Positions 52,234 to 61,118 of a stretch of 64,000 nucleotides of DNA are shown here, in pieces. The notes beneath the pieces are model-generated. The model saw only the letters and a program-made list of their open reading frames with translations. It had not been told where the DNA came from and did not search any database. The first letter of the stretch is position 1; every line of letters starts with the position of its first letter. This DNA comes from Lysinibacillus cavernae (GTDB lineage Bacteria; Bacillota; Bacilli; Bacillales_A; Planococcaceae): NCBI RefSeq assembly GCF_009724685.1, contig NZ_WMEF01000005.1, positions 1 through 64,000 on the forward strand, in the 5' to 3' direction. A program made the translations under genes and the position numbers.

Positions 52234-53439
52234 TTACCTAAAAATACTGTGCTCATAAAGATAATCATAGGAAAGGTCAACAAACAAATATTCATGTTCG
52301 TTGATGGCGATGGAGAATGTTCTTGTTATTTCCCCTGTTTCAATATCACGATATAATTCTGAGATTTCTCCACTTTGATCATTACGCATTTTAATAATCG
52401 TTTGTAGGAAATAAGGGCGCCAACTCCAGTTTTTATTGATTGCTCGAGGCTGTAATTCCCAGTTCCCCTCTATTCGCATAACGTTCGGTGTTAATTGGAA
52501 ACCGTCTTCATTACAAATATATAGTCGGAAGGAATAGTTATCCATTAATTCAGCCAAATATTCTAAATGTGGGATATTGTCACTCGTTGGTTTCACACGG
52601 TGAACTATTGCCTCCAGTTCCTCTCTTAATTTTTTCAACTGCAAATATTGCGCCTCCAGCATTTTCTTTTCTGAAGTAATAAATTGCTGGCATTCTTTTT
52701 TAAAGCGTTCCTTTAATATGTCTTTATCGACAAAGGTCATCGCTGGATTAGCTAGGTATGGGCCTTGATAGAATCTACCGCCATTTTTCCAGGCAAATTG
52801 TAGCTGATAAACCGTTTCGATATCTTCAAATAAAAGATTTGCCCCAATTTTATAAGCAAGGCTGCCAATTGCAGAAATCATGTCGGATTGAGCTGACCAA
52901 GAATCATAATTTAAATCACGTGTATTGACCTTTAAAATTTGCGGCGCCAATAAAGCAATATGCTCTAAATGACTTTCCGCCCCTACTTCCTGAACAGCAA
53001 TTTTCACCCCAAACGTTGTAAAATAACGTAGGGCGTGATGTAATTTATTAATATCTCCCATAAAACGATGCTCTGATACGACAAGTACGATACGGTGTAA
53101 AGCTTCTTCACCTATATATTGTTGAATAATACTAAAATGACTTTCACCAAAATCTTGCATCAATATATTTGGATTACTTGGAATGTAAATATCAACATCT
53201 GATGCAATCTCATCAATTTTGGTTAATGCTGCATGTAAAATTTTATGTTCCATATCAATTCGATATTCTTCTGGGATATCTTCATTGTTGACGAAATCCT
53301 TTAAATTAATTTGTTGCCCTTCAATTTGTAGATGTCCGGAAATTTCGTAGGCTATCACCGTATGCGCGTCTGCGCTAAATATCGGTTGATAATACCCATG
53401 TATTTGATCTAAATTCGTTAACACTTCAATTGCATCCAT
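52234..53439 (-). CDS. ykuI: EAL-domain protein, YkuI-like (401 aa)
   Basis: Homologue of B. subtilis YkuI, a c-di-GMP-binding EAL protein with a C-terminal PAS-like domain. I use ATG 53439 (GGAGG 7-8 bases upstream). The EAL fold spans 1-245 (MDAIEVLTNLDQIHGYYQPI ...), with a helical linker (about 246-280) and a YkuI_C domain (285-400, SFRLYICNEDGFQLTPNV, NWSWRPYFLQTIIKMRN). Key positions are degenerate: the EAL motif reads EISGH and the DDFGTG loop reads QEVGAE, so both metal-binding acids are doubtful. It more likely binds c-di-GMP than hydrolyses it. Confidence 0.88.
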   Translation of the reverse strand: MDAIEVLTNLDQIHGYYQPIFSADAHTVIAYEISGHLQIEGQQINLKDFVNNEDIPEEYRIDMEHKILHAALTKIDEIASDVDIYIPSNPNILMQDFGESHFSIIQQYIGEEALHRIVLVVSEHRFMGDINKLHHALRYFTTFGVKIAVQEVGAESHLEHIALLAPQILKVNTRDLNYDSWSAQSDMISAIGSLAYKIGANLLFEDIETVYQLQFAWKNGGRFYQGPYLANPAMTFVDKDILKERFKKECQQFITSEKKMLEAQYLQLKKLREELEAIVHRVKPTSDNIPHLEYLAELMDNYSFRLYICNEDGFQLTPNVMRIEGNWELQPRAINKNWSWRPYFLQTIIKMRNDQSGEISELYRDIETGEITRTFSIAINEHEYLFVDLSYDYLYEHSIFR

Positions 53440-53560
53440 CTTCGAAACCTCCATTATGAATAACCTTTTTATTGTTATTCAAAAATAACATTACATATAC
53501 CATCAATAACTTTAAAAAAGCTCTCTGACTGTATAATAAGTTGTTTAAAGTAAAATCGCA

Positions 53561-53722
53561 ACTTCACTCACCATAATTTATGGCAAATCTGTCCTAATTT
53601 TTTTACCTCGGCTTTCAGACATTGTCGGTTGCTTTTTACTCTATCTGGTCATTTTTATGCTTTCGCACTAACCAACATGTCATTTATGCAAGGCTGTTCT
53701 CTCACTATAATTTATGCAACAT
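53561..53722. repeat. Imperfect direct repeats around ATAATTTATG
   Basis: ACTCACCATAATTTATGGCA (53566-53585) and CTCACTATAATTTATGCAA (53701-53719) are near copies; a weaker third (ACCAACATGTCATTTATGCA, about 53671-53690) lies between them. The CACTAACCAACATGT part resembles the 58.56 and 62.0 kb repeats. No gene is apparent in 53440-53870. Confidence 0.4.
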
Positions 53723-53870
53723 GTTTCCGTGACGGCCATGACAATTCGTGATAATGACCCTATCCATACAGAATAATTCAGTCATTTACCCATTACTTAT
53801 GGACAATTCCATGAAAAAAACAGTATACCAAAAAGACAGCTCTAGGCTCCTACTGGCATACTGCTTATTA

Positions 53871-54974
53871 TTATTCAAATATAAAAAAATACCAAATCAA
53901 TGCGATTATTATTAAAGAAAAAATAACAGCTATTGTGACGCGTAGTGGCGAAATAGGGGCATCTCCACCTACTCGACCCGTTTGTCCATTGACCATGAAG
54001 CGATAAATCTTCTCCTTATAACGGAAGGCGGACAGCCAAATCGGTAACATTAAATATTTGTATGTAATATCATCATGGTTTGTGGAAAAACGTAAATTTG
54101 ATACTACATCTGCACTGTTTTCCCACCGAATTTTGGAAGTGATCTGCGCATTAAGATGATCATGGATTTCACTTTTTGCTTGGCTCCATCCATTCTGCAA
54201 ACCAACACTGTAACGCTCTGACAAAAAACCAGCTACATATTCTGGTTTATAGGCCTTATTATTTAGGAGATTAAAAGGTTCAATCTTCCGCATCATGTCT
54301 CGATCGTATCGTGTCGTTGCACTCACTAAGTGATCGTCGATAAATTCTTGATAAAAGCCACTTGTCGAATACCAATCGGTTTCCGTATGCGTATTACCAT
54401 CTTTATCTGTAACCGTTCGATGACGACCATACCTCGCCGAATATCTAGAGCTTGTTTTGGAATCAAACGTCCAATATGGCAGATATACGCCTTTAAAGGC
54501 ATCAGGTTTTGCACTTATTTTGGCAGCTTTCGGCGTAAACCATCTTCCTTTAATCCATTTTTGAAAATGTTCCCCAGCTTGCTTATCCGATATTTCAAAT
54601 GCACATACGCCGTTTGGTGCAAGCGTATTTTCAGCACTAGCCTCCATGACTTGATTGGAACCACAGTAAGGACAACTATCAGCAACCTGCAAGGCATCAT
54701 AGATCGTTTCAGCCGCACAAGCTTCACAAATGACCGTTTTTTTCTCCACGCCCCAATTGAAATTCCCACGTTCTTCTGCTTGTAAGAAGTTCATTTCCTG
54801 CGCAACTTTTTCCTCTTCTTGCTCCGGCATAGCAATTTCAGTCTCAAAGCCACAATACGGACAAGTCAACTTACCTGTAGCAGGATTAAATTCAATCGAC
54901 GCACTACATGACGGACATTCAGCATCAAAGTCAAGCTTCACTTGTTTGACATTTTCAACTTCTTGCGTTGACAT
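53871..54974 (-). CDS. ydjG: YdjG-like double zinc-ribbon membrane protein (367 aa)
   Basis: Two Cys4 zinc ribbons at the N-terminus: CPSC ... CPYCGFETEI (about 20-45) and CEAC ... CPYCGSNQVM (about 84-109). A central domain follows (130-325) with PYWTFDSKTSSRYSARYGRH, and a single membrane helix at the C-terminus (about 345-365, VTIAVIFSLIIIALIWYFFI). This matches YdjG of the B. subtilis ydjFGHI envelope-stress operon, where zinc-ribbon membrane proteins recruit the PspA-like YdjF and SPFH protein YdjI. It lies 14 bases after the SPFH gene, so they form one operon. AGGAG precedes ATG 54974. Confidence 0.78.
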   Translation of the reverse strand: MSTQEVENVKQVKLDFDAECPSCSASIEFNPATGKLTCPYCGFETEIAMPEQEEEKVAQEMNFLQAEERGNFNWGVEKKTVICEACAAETIYDALQVADSCPYCGSNQVMEASAENTLAPNGVCAFEISDKQAGEHFQKWIKGRWFTPKAAKISAKPDAFKGVYLPYWTFDSKTSSRYSARYGRHRTVTDKDGNTHTETDWYSTSGFYQEFIDDHLVSATTRYDRDMMRKIEPFNLLNNKAYKPEYVAGFLSERYSVGLQNGWSQAKSEIHDHLNAQITSKIRWENSADVVSNLRFSTNHDDITYKYLMLPIWLSAFRYKEKIYRFMVNGQTGRVGGDAPISPLRVTIAVIFSLIIIALIWYFFIFE

Positions 54975-54988
54975 GGGTTATCATCTCC

Positions 54989-56320
54989 TTACTTGACGTC
55001 ATTCTCATCAAAAACATCGCCGCATTCTGGACAGAATTTAGGAGGATTTGCTGGGTTCTCTGGTGCCCATCCACATTTATCACATGCATAGAGTAAAGCT
55101 TCTGCTGGTTTTTTTGTCCCACATTCGCTGCAGAACTTACCTTTATTCACTGCTCCACACGTACATGTCCAGCCCTCTTCAACTGGTTTTGCAGCACCAC
55201 AGTTTGAACAAAATTTCCCCGTATTTTCATGACCACACGCACATGTCCAAGCGTCAGGAGCTTTCGCTGTTTGACTTTGCATCGCAGCTTGTGCCTTTTC
55301 AACTTGCTTATTTTGCTCGTTTATTTGATAGAGTTGACTAGCATTGACACCACCAGCTTGTGCAGCCATATTCATTCCCATAAATCCTGCCATCGCTCCA
55401 CCATCATTGTGAGCAGCTGCAATCATTGCATCTGCCTGTGCACTGGTTAAATGAGCTGCAGCCATTCCTGGATCACGCATTACAGCATTGCGTTGTAATT
55501 GTTTAATCATTGCTTCATCTTCTTCAGAAGCTTTAAGCGTACTAATGCCAAAAGATACAACAGCCAAACCACGTGTTACAAGCCATTTTTCTGATAATAC
55601 CTTATTAAGGGCGTCAGCTAATGCAACCGTATGTGCAGGTATTTCACTATAACGAACGCCACTTGCTGAAATTTGTGCGAAAGCTGGCTGTAACGCTGTC
55701 ATTAATTCTGATTTTAACTGACTATCAATAAGATCACGTGTATATTCACGCTCAACATTTCCACAAACATTTGTATAGAATAATAATGGATCGATGATTT
55801 TATAAGAATATTCCCCATGACAACGGATAGCAATATCAATATCTAACCCAATATTACGATCAATGACACGGAAAGGAATCGGTGCAGGAGTTCCATATTT
55901 GTTCCCAACAATTTCCTTCTTATTAAAATAATAAACTCGCTGATCTTTCGCAGGTTCTCCTCCAAATGTGAAACGCTTCCCTATCTGCTTGAATGTCTCC
56001 ATAATCCCCTGTGATAAGTCTGAACCATACATAATCGAAGGTTCTGTTGATGTGTCATAAACATATTCGCCAGCTTCTGAAGAAAATTCTACAATCTTTC
56101 CCTGCTCAACAATCATCATACATTGCCCTTCATTTATAGCAATAATAGAACCGTTGCTTATAATATTGTCATTCCCTTTATTTGAACCTCGTTTGGAAGT
56201 ACGTTTAACACCTTTTGTCACTAGAACATCCGCGGATAATGCCTCACAATAGAAATATTCACGCCATTGATCCTCTAAAACGCCTGTTAATGCGCCAACT
56301 CCCGCTTTTAATAAACCCAT
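54989..56320 (-). CDS. ydjI: SPFH-domain protein with three C-terminal zinc ribbons, YdjI-like (443 aa)
   Basis: The start is ATG 56320 (AAAGGTGGG upstream). The N-terminal 300 residues form an SPFH/flotillin-like domain of the YdjI type (KAGVGALTGVLEDQWREYFY, GSIIAINEGQCMMIVEQGKI, YSYKIIDPLLFYTNVCGN, then a helical region ending GMAAAHLTSAQADAMIAAAH). An Ala/Gln-rich helix follows. The C-terminus carries three tandem zinc ribbons: CACGHENTGKFCSNCG, CTCGAVNKGKFCSECG and CDKCGWAPENP...CPECG. SPFH proteins form ring assemblies at membranes. It is cotranscribed with the YdjG-like gene. Confidence 0.82.
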   Translation of the reverse strand: MGLLKAGVGALTGVLEDQWREYFYCEALSADVLVTKGVKRTSKRGSNKGNDNIISNGSIIAINEGQCMMIVEQGKIVEFSSEAGEYVYDTSTEPSIMYGSDLSQGIMETFKQIGKRFTFGGEPAKDQRVYYFNKKEIVGNKYGTPAPIPFRVIDRNIGLDIDIAIRCHGEYSYKIIDPLLFYTNVCGNVEREYTRDLIDSQLKSELMTALQPAFAQISASGVRYSEIPAHTVALADALNKVLSEKWLVTRGLAVVSFGISTLKASEEDEAMIKQLQRNAVMRDPGMAAAHLTSAQADAMIAAAHNDGGAMAGFMGMNMAAQAGGVNASQLYQINEQNKQVEKAQAAMQSQTAKAPDAWTCACGHENTGKFCSNCGAAKPVEEGWTCTCGAVNKGKFCSECGTKKPAEALLYACDKCGWAPENPANPPKFCPECGDVFDENDVK

Positions 56321-56428
56321 AATCGTTCCCACCTTTACATTGATGTTTAGCCTATTTTATCATCGATAAACAATAGGTAATACGTAAAATCAGGCAAATT
56401 GTTTCATTTTTCTTCGTATGCTTGTAAA

Positions 56429-56476
56429 AAAACGAGAGGCCCCTCTGGCATAAATCAGAAGGAACCGTCTCGTTTT
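56429..56476. terminator. Terminator between ywdK and the SPFH operon
   Basis: AAAACGAGA / TCTCGTTTT with an inner pair GGCC...GG. On the minus strand it ends the ywdK transcript. Confidence 0.6.
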
Positions 56477-56486
56477 ATTCCATTTA

Positions 56487-56861
56487 TTAAGAGAATGCTG
56501 CTATCACAACAAGCACCCATGCCACGATAAATAACACCCCACCGATTGGTGTAATCGCACCTAACTTTTTCACACCTGTCACAGCTAGTACATATAAACT
56601 ACCAGAGAAAAATACAATCCCTGTAAACATTAGATAACCTGCCCAAGAAAGCAGACTAGAACTTCCTAAAAGTGCCTCATTGGATAGAATACCAAGCCCA
56701 ATGATTCCTAGAGCATGGTACATCTGATATTGCACAGCAGTTTCCCAGATGGCAGCATAATGAGGTGATGCAAACTTATCCTTCAAGGCATGTGCCCCAA
56801 AAGCACCTAAAACAACCCCAAGACATGCCAAAATCGCGCCTAATGCTAAAAATATTTCCAT
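56487..56861 (-). CDS. ywdK: DUF423 membrane protein YwdK (124 aa)
   Basis: A four-helix membrane protein of the YwdK/YgdD family. The N-terminus LALGAILACLGVVLGAFGAH then ALKDKFASPHYAAIWETAVQ is the family signature. Helices lie at about 4-24, 45-62, 69-92 and 101-121. Function is not established. GGAGAGC precedes ATG 56861, 11 bases after the thioesterase stop, so the two genes are cotranscribed. Confidence 0.92.
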   Translation of the reverse strand: MEIFLALGAILACLGVVLGAFGAHALKDKFASPHYAAIWETAVQYQMYHALGIIGLGILSNEALLGSSSLLSWAGYLMFTGIVFFSGSLYVLAVTGVKKLGAITPIGGVLFIVAWVLVVIAAFS

Positions 56862-56872
56862 CTATTGCTCTC

Positions 56873-57298
56873 CTATTTTGCCTCAACGGCAATTTCTTTA
56901 TATTTGGCATCCCAAGCAGGATCAATTTTACTCAAAGATACCGGACGCAATGTATCCTTCTGCGCAAGAATATGTACGGATTGAGCTGTGGCTGCTACCG
57001 TGCCGTCCTCATGTAAAATTTCATAACCATAGGTTGTCCGTAAACGGTCATGCTTTTCTATCCAAGTGCGCACCGTCGCCACCTGACCATAATGCATCGC
57101 AGCTTTATAGGATATCGATAAATCCATTACAGGCGATACATAGCCATCTTTTTCTAATGCAGCATACTCAAAACCTGCATCACTCACAAGCTGCGTACGT
57201 CCAATCTCCATCCAAATGATGTAGTTTGCATGATAGACAACGCCCATTTGGTCTGTCTCTGCATATCGAATTTCAATCTGTTTCTCACTCACAAACAT
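56873..57298 (-). CDS. Hot-dog acyl-CoA thioesterase, YneP/YbgC-like (141 aa)
   Basis: I choose ATG 57298, with GAGGTG 6 bases upstream. EIRYAETDQMGVVYHANYII then WMEIGRTQ (about 7-35) is the 4HBT signature with catalytic Asp in the D-x-x-G-x-(V/I)-Y/H-N context. VMDLSISYKAAMHYGQVATV lies at about 62-81. These enzymes hydrolyse acyl-CoA or related thioesters. It is the first gene of a two-gene unit with ywdK. Confidence 0.9.
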   Translation of the reverse strand: MFVSEKQIEIRYAETDQMGVVYHANYIIWMEIGRTQLVSDAGFEYAALEKDGYVSPVMDLSISYKAAMHYGQVATVRTWIEKHDRLRTTYGYEILHEDGTVAATAQSVHILAQKDTLRPVSLSKIDPAWDAKYKEIAVEAK

Positions 57299-57307
57299 TT
57301 TCTTCAC

Positions 57308-57621
57308 CTCGTCCTACATTATAGCGTAAAAGTGTTGATTTGGTGGGGTTTTTGCTCTAAGGAAACTGGAACGGTGAAAAATAGAGGGATGCTTTTCTTG
57401 ATATTTAAATTAAAATGGATTTTTCCAATGAGTAACTTAATTCCATATAAACTCATATAACTACTTTTAAGTGGGGTACCACTTTATGAATAGTTAAATA
57501 AACATACACGAGCATAAGTCACTCGAATGAGTAGCTTTGACTCAAAAACATATTAATACCTACATTACCACTGACTTCTTATTTCTAAAATGTTCAATTA
57601 TTGTAAATTCCAATGCTTTTA
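57308..57621. other. Gap without recognised features
   Basis: AT-rich, no supported gene. A GGGGTACC occurs near 57472-57479 (GTGGGGTACCACTTT), but without the paired pattern seen at the integrase loci. Confidence 0.35.
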
Positions 57622-57696
57622 TTTGTACTAATAGAAGCTCATATTTTAACACAAGAAGAATTTGATGCAAAGAAAAAACAGCTTTTAGGCATATAA
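57622..57696 (+). pseudogene. SHOCT-domain relic
   Basis: The frame without a start reads FVLIEAHILTQEEFDAKKKQ then LLGI and stops. This is the C-terminal half of a SHOCT (short C-terminal) domain. Nothing upstream continues it. Confidence 0.55.
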
Positions 57697-57706
57697 ACAA
57701 TAATAA

Positions 57707-57733
57707 GACCAGGTACTCAATCGAGCGCCTGGT
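57707..57733. terminator. Terminator hairpin shared by convergent relics
   Basis: ACCAGGTACTC / GAGCGCCTGGT, nearly the same sequence as the hairpin at 48515-48548. It lies between the SHOCT relic (plus) and the small membrane relic (minus). Confidence 0.6.
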
Positions 57734-57748
57734 TATTCATCATATATT

Positions 57749-57933
57749 TTAGCTATTTTTCATATTTTCATACCTGAATTTAAAATACATATGTAGAATA
57801 ACTGAAATTATTAACCCTACTCCACAAACTATGTAATTGAATGTAGATGTTAAAGAAAAGATTTTTGAAACTATAAAAAAACCAAGAAATATAGTAATAT
57901 AATAATTGAAGTTATTTGCCTACCAGTACTCAT
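57749..57933 (-). pseudogene. Small two-helix membrane protein with a poly-T frameshift
   Basis: GGGAGTGG precedes ATG 57933. The frame MSTGRQITSIIILLYFLVFL stops; adding one T to a T7 run restores FIVSKIFSLTSTFNYIVCGV then GLIISVILHMYFKFRYENMK and NS to 57749. The restored 61-residue protein has two clear membrane helices. It is either a pseudogene or a base-calling error in the homopolymer. Confidence 0.5.
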
Positions 57934-58069
57934 AGAAACCACTCCCTAAAATTAATTTAGTTCAAACTTCTAAATTAAAAGTGAAATTTTTTTCGTAAAA
58001 TGACTATTTTTATCTATTCCATAGTCAATTTTATATATTTTGTATAAAAGTTCTTTTGAATCTATAATT

Positions 58070-58407
58070 TTATTTCGGTGAATTAGCAGAAAAGGTCCAG
58101 ATACGTGCTAATAATTTCGGAGTAATTATTAATCCTGCATAATAATCTCGTTCACCAATTTTTTTATTCCTCATTAAGTATTCACAGTCCACAAAATGCA
58201 ATTTTCCTTCTGGGTTAAAGCTGAATCCTCGGTTATATTCTTCAAATTTGCAGTATAACAAATTGCTGGATCTAAGTTCGAAAAAGCGCCTGTTTTATTT
58301 ACTACTTCGAAAGAGTTATTATTCAAATCTTTTCCTGTCCTCAAATTGTTTACAACCACTTTATTTAGTTGCTTGGTTAATAAGTCTTCAATATGTGAAA
58401 AATTCAT
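58070..58407 (-). pseudogene. Hypothetical gene split by a frameshift
   Basis: ORF 1 (58407-58174) begins MNFSHIEDLLTKQLNKVVVN and continues to KTGAFSNLDPAI. ORF 2 (58261-58070) gives CKFEEYNRGFSFNPEGKLHF then VDCEYLMRNKKIGERDYYAG. They overlap in different frames, and after about codon 50 the second frame looks more protein-like. A one-base indel near 58255-58265 would yield one protein of about 112 residues. No family recognised, and no good ribosome binding site. Confidence 0.45.
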
Positions 58408-58545
58408 CTCATCAATAATTGAATACGATAGTAGTTAGGATCACAAACCCAAAATTGATCATTAATAATAAAAGAATAGTATTATAATATTATACATTTT
58501 TATCTTTATTAACAATAAATTTCTAAAAGAAACAAGTTGACTAGA

Positions 58546-58646
58546 ATCAGCAAGCTTTATCACCAACCAACATGTATTTCATAGTCTCACACCCTTTCGA
58601 TCAAAAGAAAAAGCATCCTCAAAAAAGAGGATACTTCGTTAAATAT
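58546..58646. repeat. About 100-bp repeat, copy A
   Basis: It matches 61991-62092 over its length, including GCTTTATCACCAACCAACAT, AAGAAAAAGCATCCTC and an A-run followed by GAGGA. The ATCCTC/GAGGAT hairpin is a terminator for minus-strand transcripts. In copy B the left end is the start of a DnaD-like gene, so copy A may come from a second, decayed copy of that locus. Confidence 0.55.
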
Positions 58647-58805
58647 TTGATATTTCATTTTCAATGGCTTACTGAACAATATGGAACTCATTATCTACAT
58701 ATCTATAAATGTTGATGTATCATTATTTGTAGGTACTTTTAGATATTTCTATTTAAAAATGTACAGTAAAATCACTAAATTCCAGTCCAGTCGATTGCTA
58801 ATATA

Positions 58806-59987
58806 TCAGCTTTTATTCATTATATTCCCCACCCCTTGCGTAGTAACATTTACTTCTACATTCACTTTTAAATCTTGGAATAATGTTTCCCAATCATTTT
58901 TAATATTGCTCCATTCTTCGGGATCTGATCGATGGAGAATTTCGCCATAACCAAAAACATCCGTTCGGTATTTTTCTTGTATGGTAAGGATTAATTGCTC
59001 TGTCTTATCTTTAATCAAATCCCTTGTTTTATCATTTATCTTTTGAATAGTGCTGTTTTTTGTTAAGTCAATTTGGCATTGTACTTCAGCGACATTTTGT
59101 TCAATATTTATACTTACATTCATAACAGGAATACCACTTTCAAATTTCCCTGTAGTTTTTGCTACCGATTTAGTTATTTCTGTTGATAACACGCCTTCTT
59201 TAGGGCAAGATATGACTTCAGTAGTACTTTGCATTTTATTATTTAAGTAACTAAAATATCTGCTTTCCTCATCAGATAAAATACCTACGAGTCTATCTTC
59301 ATTAAATATCGCCATACCTGAATATTGTAACAATACAGGAGTATCAATTTTTTCAACATTTGTCTTTCCAATACCTAATTTCTTTTGTCCTTTAATTTCT
59401 ATAGCCGGTAGAACTGCGCTTTTAGAATTGTTATTTAATAAATTCACAAAATCATCTAATATCACAGAGTGAATAGATCCCCATGCTTTTTCTGTTCCTT
59501 TCATTGAATTAATAATTTTATTAGCAGGTACATGTTCTAATGGCGTTAAAACATTTAAAATATCTTTAGCAGTTGAATTACGTGCTATAAGAAGGTTAAA
59601 GTCACCCCTAGTTTCCACATTTCTAGTAAACAAATCTAATGAGCCTCTAATTCCTTCAGTAGCTAACTCTTCGCCAATAACTATTACCTGTGTATGTGCA
59701 TAATAAGGTAATCTAGGTGTCAAAGTTGTCAGTTTCTTTCCTGCCTCATATACAGATTCTCCTTTTGTATTATAAGTAACAACAGGAGTACGCCCAGAGG
59801 AAGGTGTATTTGAAGATATTTCATTAGGATCTATTAGCTGTACCGAAATTTCGTATTCATCATCATCTACTTTATCAATCCCAAGTGCCATGACGATAGC
59901 TAGTTCGTTTAATTCACGTTTACTCCAACACCCTGCTAGAAGTAATATGAATGGAAGTAACAAAATTACTATTAAGGGACGTTTGAT
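58806..59987 (-). CDS. Orphan spore-germination lipoprotein, Ger(x)C family, start codon lost
   Basis: The C subunit of a germinant receptor (GerAC type), a lipoprotein in the spore inner membrane. Coding signal begins about 59993 with IRIKRPLIVILLLPFILLLA then GCWSKRELNELAIVMALGID, where LAGC is the lipobox. Hallmarks continue: TPRLPYYAHTQVIVIGEELA, and FLARNVETRGDFNLLIARNS-like text with C-terminal domain VQCQIDLTKNSTIQKINDKT. AGGAGG at 60001-59996 points to ATC at 59987 (8-base spacing), not ATG; the first standard in-frame start is TTG 59963, 32 bases away, which would cut the signal peptide. No gerA or gerB partner adjoins it. Confidence 0.75.
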   Translation of the reverse strand: MKRPLIVILLLPFILLLAGCWSKRELNELAIVMALGIDKVDDDEYEISVQLIDPNEISSNTPSSGRTPVVTYNTKGESVYEAGKKLTTLTPRLPYYAHTQVIVIGEELATEGIRGSLDLFTRNVETRGDFNLLIARNSTAKDILNVLTPLEHVPANKIINSMKGTEKAWGSIHSVILDDFVNLLNNNSKSAVLPAIEIKGQKKLGIGKTNVEKIDTPVLLQYSGMAIFNEDRLVGILSDEESRYFSYLNNKMQSTTEVISCPKEGVLSTEITKSVAKTTGKFESGIPVMNVSINIEQNVAEVQCQIDLTKNSTIQKINDKTRDLIKDKTEQLILTIQEKYRTDVFGYGEILHRSDPEEWSNIKNDWETLFQDLKVNVEVNVTTQGVGNIMNKS

Positions 59988-60106
59988 TCTGATTACCTCC
60001 TATACAGATTTACACATGTTAAATAAAAGGATAATCAAATTTATAATTTCCTATTCAATATATACTATCTCCGAACTTGAAACGCTCAGTAAATTCAGAT
60101 CCATAA

Positions 60107-60133
60107 TAAAAAGCACCGCATTAACGGCGCTTT
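60107..60133 (-). terminator. Terminator
   Basis: AAAGC-ACCG / CGGC-GCTTT hairpin with a TTAA-containing loop; on the minus strand followed by TTTTTAT. It lies after the 43-codon ORF at 60161-60292. Confidence 0.6.
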
Positions 60134-60160
60134 CTCTACTTTGATTCTTTCGAGTTCCTT

Positions 60161-60292
60161 TTAATCTTCTATGAACACTTTCATTTGTTGGTTTACCCAT
60201 GTTAATACTTTGATGCCGTGCTTGCCAGCATGGTCGTCGGTCTGACTTTCCCTAATATTTAGGATTTTATAAATCCCAAAGAAGGAAAACAT
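60161..60292 (-). CDS. Doubtful 43-residue ORF
   Basis: MFSFFGIYKILNIRESQTDD then HAGKHGIKVLTWVNQQMKVF IED. A ribosome binding site (GGAGG) exists but lies about 14 bases from the ATG. A terminator follows 28 bases after the stop. The region is more GC-rich than its surroundings. It may be a real small gene or a structured RNA of similar extent. Confidence 0.3.
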   Translation of the reverse strand: MFSFFGIYKILNIRESQTDDHAGKHGIKVLTWVNQQMKVFIED

Positions 60293-60419
60293 TGCCGCAC
60301 CGACCTACCTCCGAGTTTACATCATATTTTTCTCTTACAAAACATGCTACATGTTTTACATTTGTTCCTTTTGTTTCATTTACAAATTTAACATTAGATG
60401 TAATTTCAAATATTGAATG

Positions 60420-61118
60420 TTAATAAAGTACAGGATAAGTATCTACAAGGCAGTTTACCTGTGATTTTTCATTGTGACTTATTATTGTTAAGGTAACATT
60501 GCAATTAACATTTTTTTTATTCAATGTTCTTTCAAATGATTCATATCCTTCGATTTCTTCTCCATCTATCTCTAGTATAATATCATCAGATTTTATTCCA
60601 GCAACTTCAGCTACCGAACCTTCCTTCACCTGTAAAACTCTTGTTCCACTACCCCCTTCGTTTGTTGTGTGTGCAATACCAATCCATGCTTTCCAAAACG
60701 TTGAACGATTATCTGTACCTGTTTCATAAACGCTTTTTAAATTTTCTAAGAATTGACTTGTACCAAATAACATATTTTCCTTTGTAGATTGATCCATTTC
60801 GCCAATAAATGAAGCCTGATATTCAATACTTACCTGAATACCTTTTCCAACTTTTTCTAAAGTAGTAATGGTAGTAAAATCCCCATCAATGCTCTCAAGT
60901 ACAAAGCGTTTCATTGTATCTATTTCTGTGAAAACACCTTCAGATGTTGCCCCCCAGCCATGATTCATATAACCTCTTCCACCTATACGAAATTCTATCT
61001 CAGCATTTTTCGTATACCAAAGATTTAAATGCTCAGGCTTAGTCAATGCATCCCAAATTTGCTCCAAAGGTGCATTAACAACAATTTCTCTTTTTATAGA
61101 ATCCTTAATTTTCTTCAT
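60420..61118 (-). CDS. AHSA1 (START-like) domain fused to a PDZ domain (232 aa)
   Basis: Residues 1-140 are an AHSA1/SRPBCC ligand-binding domain (REIVVNAPLEQIWDALTKPE HLNLWY, GGRGYMNHGW, TIDGDFTTITTLE-like strand). Residues about 147-232 form a PDZ domain: WIGIAHTTNEGGSGTRVLQV KEGSVAEVAGIKSDDIILEI DGEEIEGYESFERTLN. PDZ-AHSA1 fusions are uncommon; PDZ usually recognises C-termini of partner proteins. The start overlaps the ArsR gene by 14 bases, so the two are translationally coupled. No signal peptide: cytoplasmic. Confidence 0.85.
   Translation of the reverse strand: MKKIKDSIKREIVVNAPLEQIWDALTKPEHLNLWYTKNAEIEFRIGGRGYMNHGWGATSEGVFTEIDTMKRFVLESIDGDFTTITTLEKVGKGIQVSIEYQASFIGEMDQSTKENMLFGTSQFLENLKSVYETGTDNRSTFWKAWIGIAHTTNEGGSGTRVLQVKEGSVAEVAGIKSDDIILEIDGEEIEGYESFERTLNKKNVNCNVTLTIISHNEKSQVNCLVDTYPVLY

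Noticed and set aside
54330..54785. 151-aa plus-strand ORF inside the YdjG-like gene
   Set aside because: Antisense shadow of a well-supported zinc-ribbon protein.
60161..60320. Riboswitch upstream of the orphan gerC gene
   Set aside because: The GC-richer block lies downstream of the ArsR operon and upstream of gerC, but it contains an open 43-codon frame and a terminator, and I could not match it to a known riboswitch consensus.
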